A stretch of 32,635 bases of DNA, taken from an uncultured Anaerolineales bacterium (GTDB lineage: Bacteria > Chloroflexota > Anaerolineae > Anaerolineales > UBA4823). The notes under the pieces are model-generated. The model was not told where the DNA came from. It was given only the letters and a program-made list of their open reading frames with translations, and ran no database searches. The stretch spans positions 1 through 32,635 of the forward strand of contig CALBUI010000216.1 of the NCBI GenBank assembly GCA_937968125.1, given 5' to 3'. Made by a program: the position numbers and the translations under genes. Of the stretch, positions 32,168 to 32,635 are shown piece by piece (position 1 is the stretch's first letter; every line of letters starts with the position of its first letter).

Positions 32168-32635
32168 TCATCCTGGAACTTTAATTTTACTTAAATCGGA
32201 TTCCACCTTTCGAAGCTCTGCGTCAGCACCCACTTCTGAGAAGACTTCTTTTGCACGCTGGAAGTACTCATCTGCTGCCAGGATGTCGTCAAGCTCAATC
32301 GCCAGCAGTGCTTGTTCGTAAGCTGTACGCGCCGACTCCAATTTCTCTAACGCAGCGCTAAAAATATCAGCGCTCTCTTGCAGTTTTTGTTGGGCCAAAT
32401 CTAAGATTCCCCGTTCGCGATTGATGGCGCCTTGTAATCTCAATACTCTTCCAACCTGGACTGAGTCACCTGTCGGGTCAGATCCATCTCGAGTCAAGCT
32501 TTCCCAAGATCGAAGACTCCAATGAATTGAGTCTTCGAGTTCTCCCCAGGCGAGATAACATTCAGCCAGGTAACACATGGCATCGATTAAGTTGTCCTGT
32601 GCTCCGAGCTCCTCAAATATTCGCATGCTCTGCTG
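32168..32635 (-). CDS. TPR-repeat protein, C-terminal part, cut by the right edge
   Basis: The minus strand is open from the right window edge to a stop at 32168, 155 residues, so the N-terminus lies outside. An internal Met at 32626 is not a likely start. The sequence is a series of helical pairs with TPR spacing, for example AMCYLAECYLAWGELEDSI, GAINRERGILDLAQQKLQES and YEQALLAIELDDILAADEYF. TPR arrays bind proteins; in Chloroflexota such C-termini are common in large regulators with ATPase or cyclase domains. That larger context cannot be seen here. Confidence 0.8.
   Translation of the reverse strand, partial: QQSMRIFEELGAQDNLIDAMCYLAECYLAWGELEDSIHWSLRSWESLTRDGSDPTGDSVQVGRVLRLQGAINRERGILDLAQQKLQESADIFSAALEKLESARTAYEQALLAIELDDILAADEYFQRAKEVFSEVGADAELRKVESDLSKIKVPG

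Noticed and set aside
1-32635. CRISPR arrays, tRNA, rRNA, prophage or transposase genes
   Set aside because: Looked for by eye; no regularly spaced repeat-spacer array, tRNA-like cloverleaf, rRNA segment or transposase/integrase motif was found.

Overview
The window looks like chromosome from an uncultured Chloroflexota bacterium, most likely class Anaerolineae. This is an inference from gene content (ferredoxin-linked 2-oxoacid oxidoreductase, PPDK, LtrA, YhfC, an F420/flavin nitroreductase-like protein, anaerobic sulfatase maturase), from the style of several orphan membrane proteins, and from moderate GC. No rRNA, tRNA, phage, transposase or CRISPR array was seen.

Layout. Positions 1-192 hold the 5' part of a minus-strand gene cut by the left edge. 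Two plus-strand membrane proteins follow (419-2320). Then comes a minus-strand operon for a 2-oxoacid (probably pyruvate) dehydrogenase, E1-alpha, E1-beta and E2, ending in a DinB-like gene and a terminator (6236 down to 2369). Upstream of it, also on the minus strand, is an 831-residue protein joining an ECF-sigma-like N-terminus to a membrane helix, a LysM domain and extracytoplasmic sensor-like domains (8859-6364). Divergent from that is a zinc-ribbon protein with four FPYxGFGYAW repeats (9124-9738). A LysE/GAP-type transporter follows a broken small ORF.

From 10959 to 15108 a type I sulfatase and its radical-SAM maturase flank a two-helix coiled-coil membrane protein. LtrA, an M28-like zinc hydrolase with a PA domain, an amphi-Trp protein and a palindromic repeat come next. 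A plus-strand run then carries a methyltransferase, a DDN-like oxidoreductase, a YhfC-type intramembrane protease, an ABC ATPase and permease, and an Ig/zinc-ribbon membrane protein (18508-23241). A four-gene 2-oxoacid:ferredoxin oxidoreductase operon (delta-alpha-beta-gamma) covers 23491-26231, followed by a tiny zinc-finger-like protein and pyruvate phosphate dikinase on the minus strand (27101-29863).

The best regulatory find is a class I cyclic-di-GMP riboswitch (about 30206-30305). It is followed by an intrinsic terminator and then a secreted subtilisin-like protease with a C-terminal tandem YGAWAGG repeat. The terminator's 5' arm is a perfect complement of a conserved aptamer segment, so the switch probably works by attenuation. 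A TPR protein is cut by the right edge.

How the genes work together. The two 2-oxoacid oxidation systems (NAD-linked and ferredoxin-linked) and PPDK all act around pyruvate and acetyl-CoA. The sulfatase and anSME form a matched enzyme/maturase pair. Several accessory proteins (sigma-like fusion, Ig/zinc-ribbon protein, YhfC protease, riboswitch-controlled protease) concern the cell envelope. The most unusual items are the membrane-tethered sigma-like fusion, the FPYxGFGYAW repeat protein and the riboswitch/protease pair.
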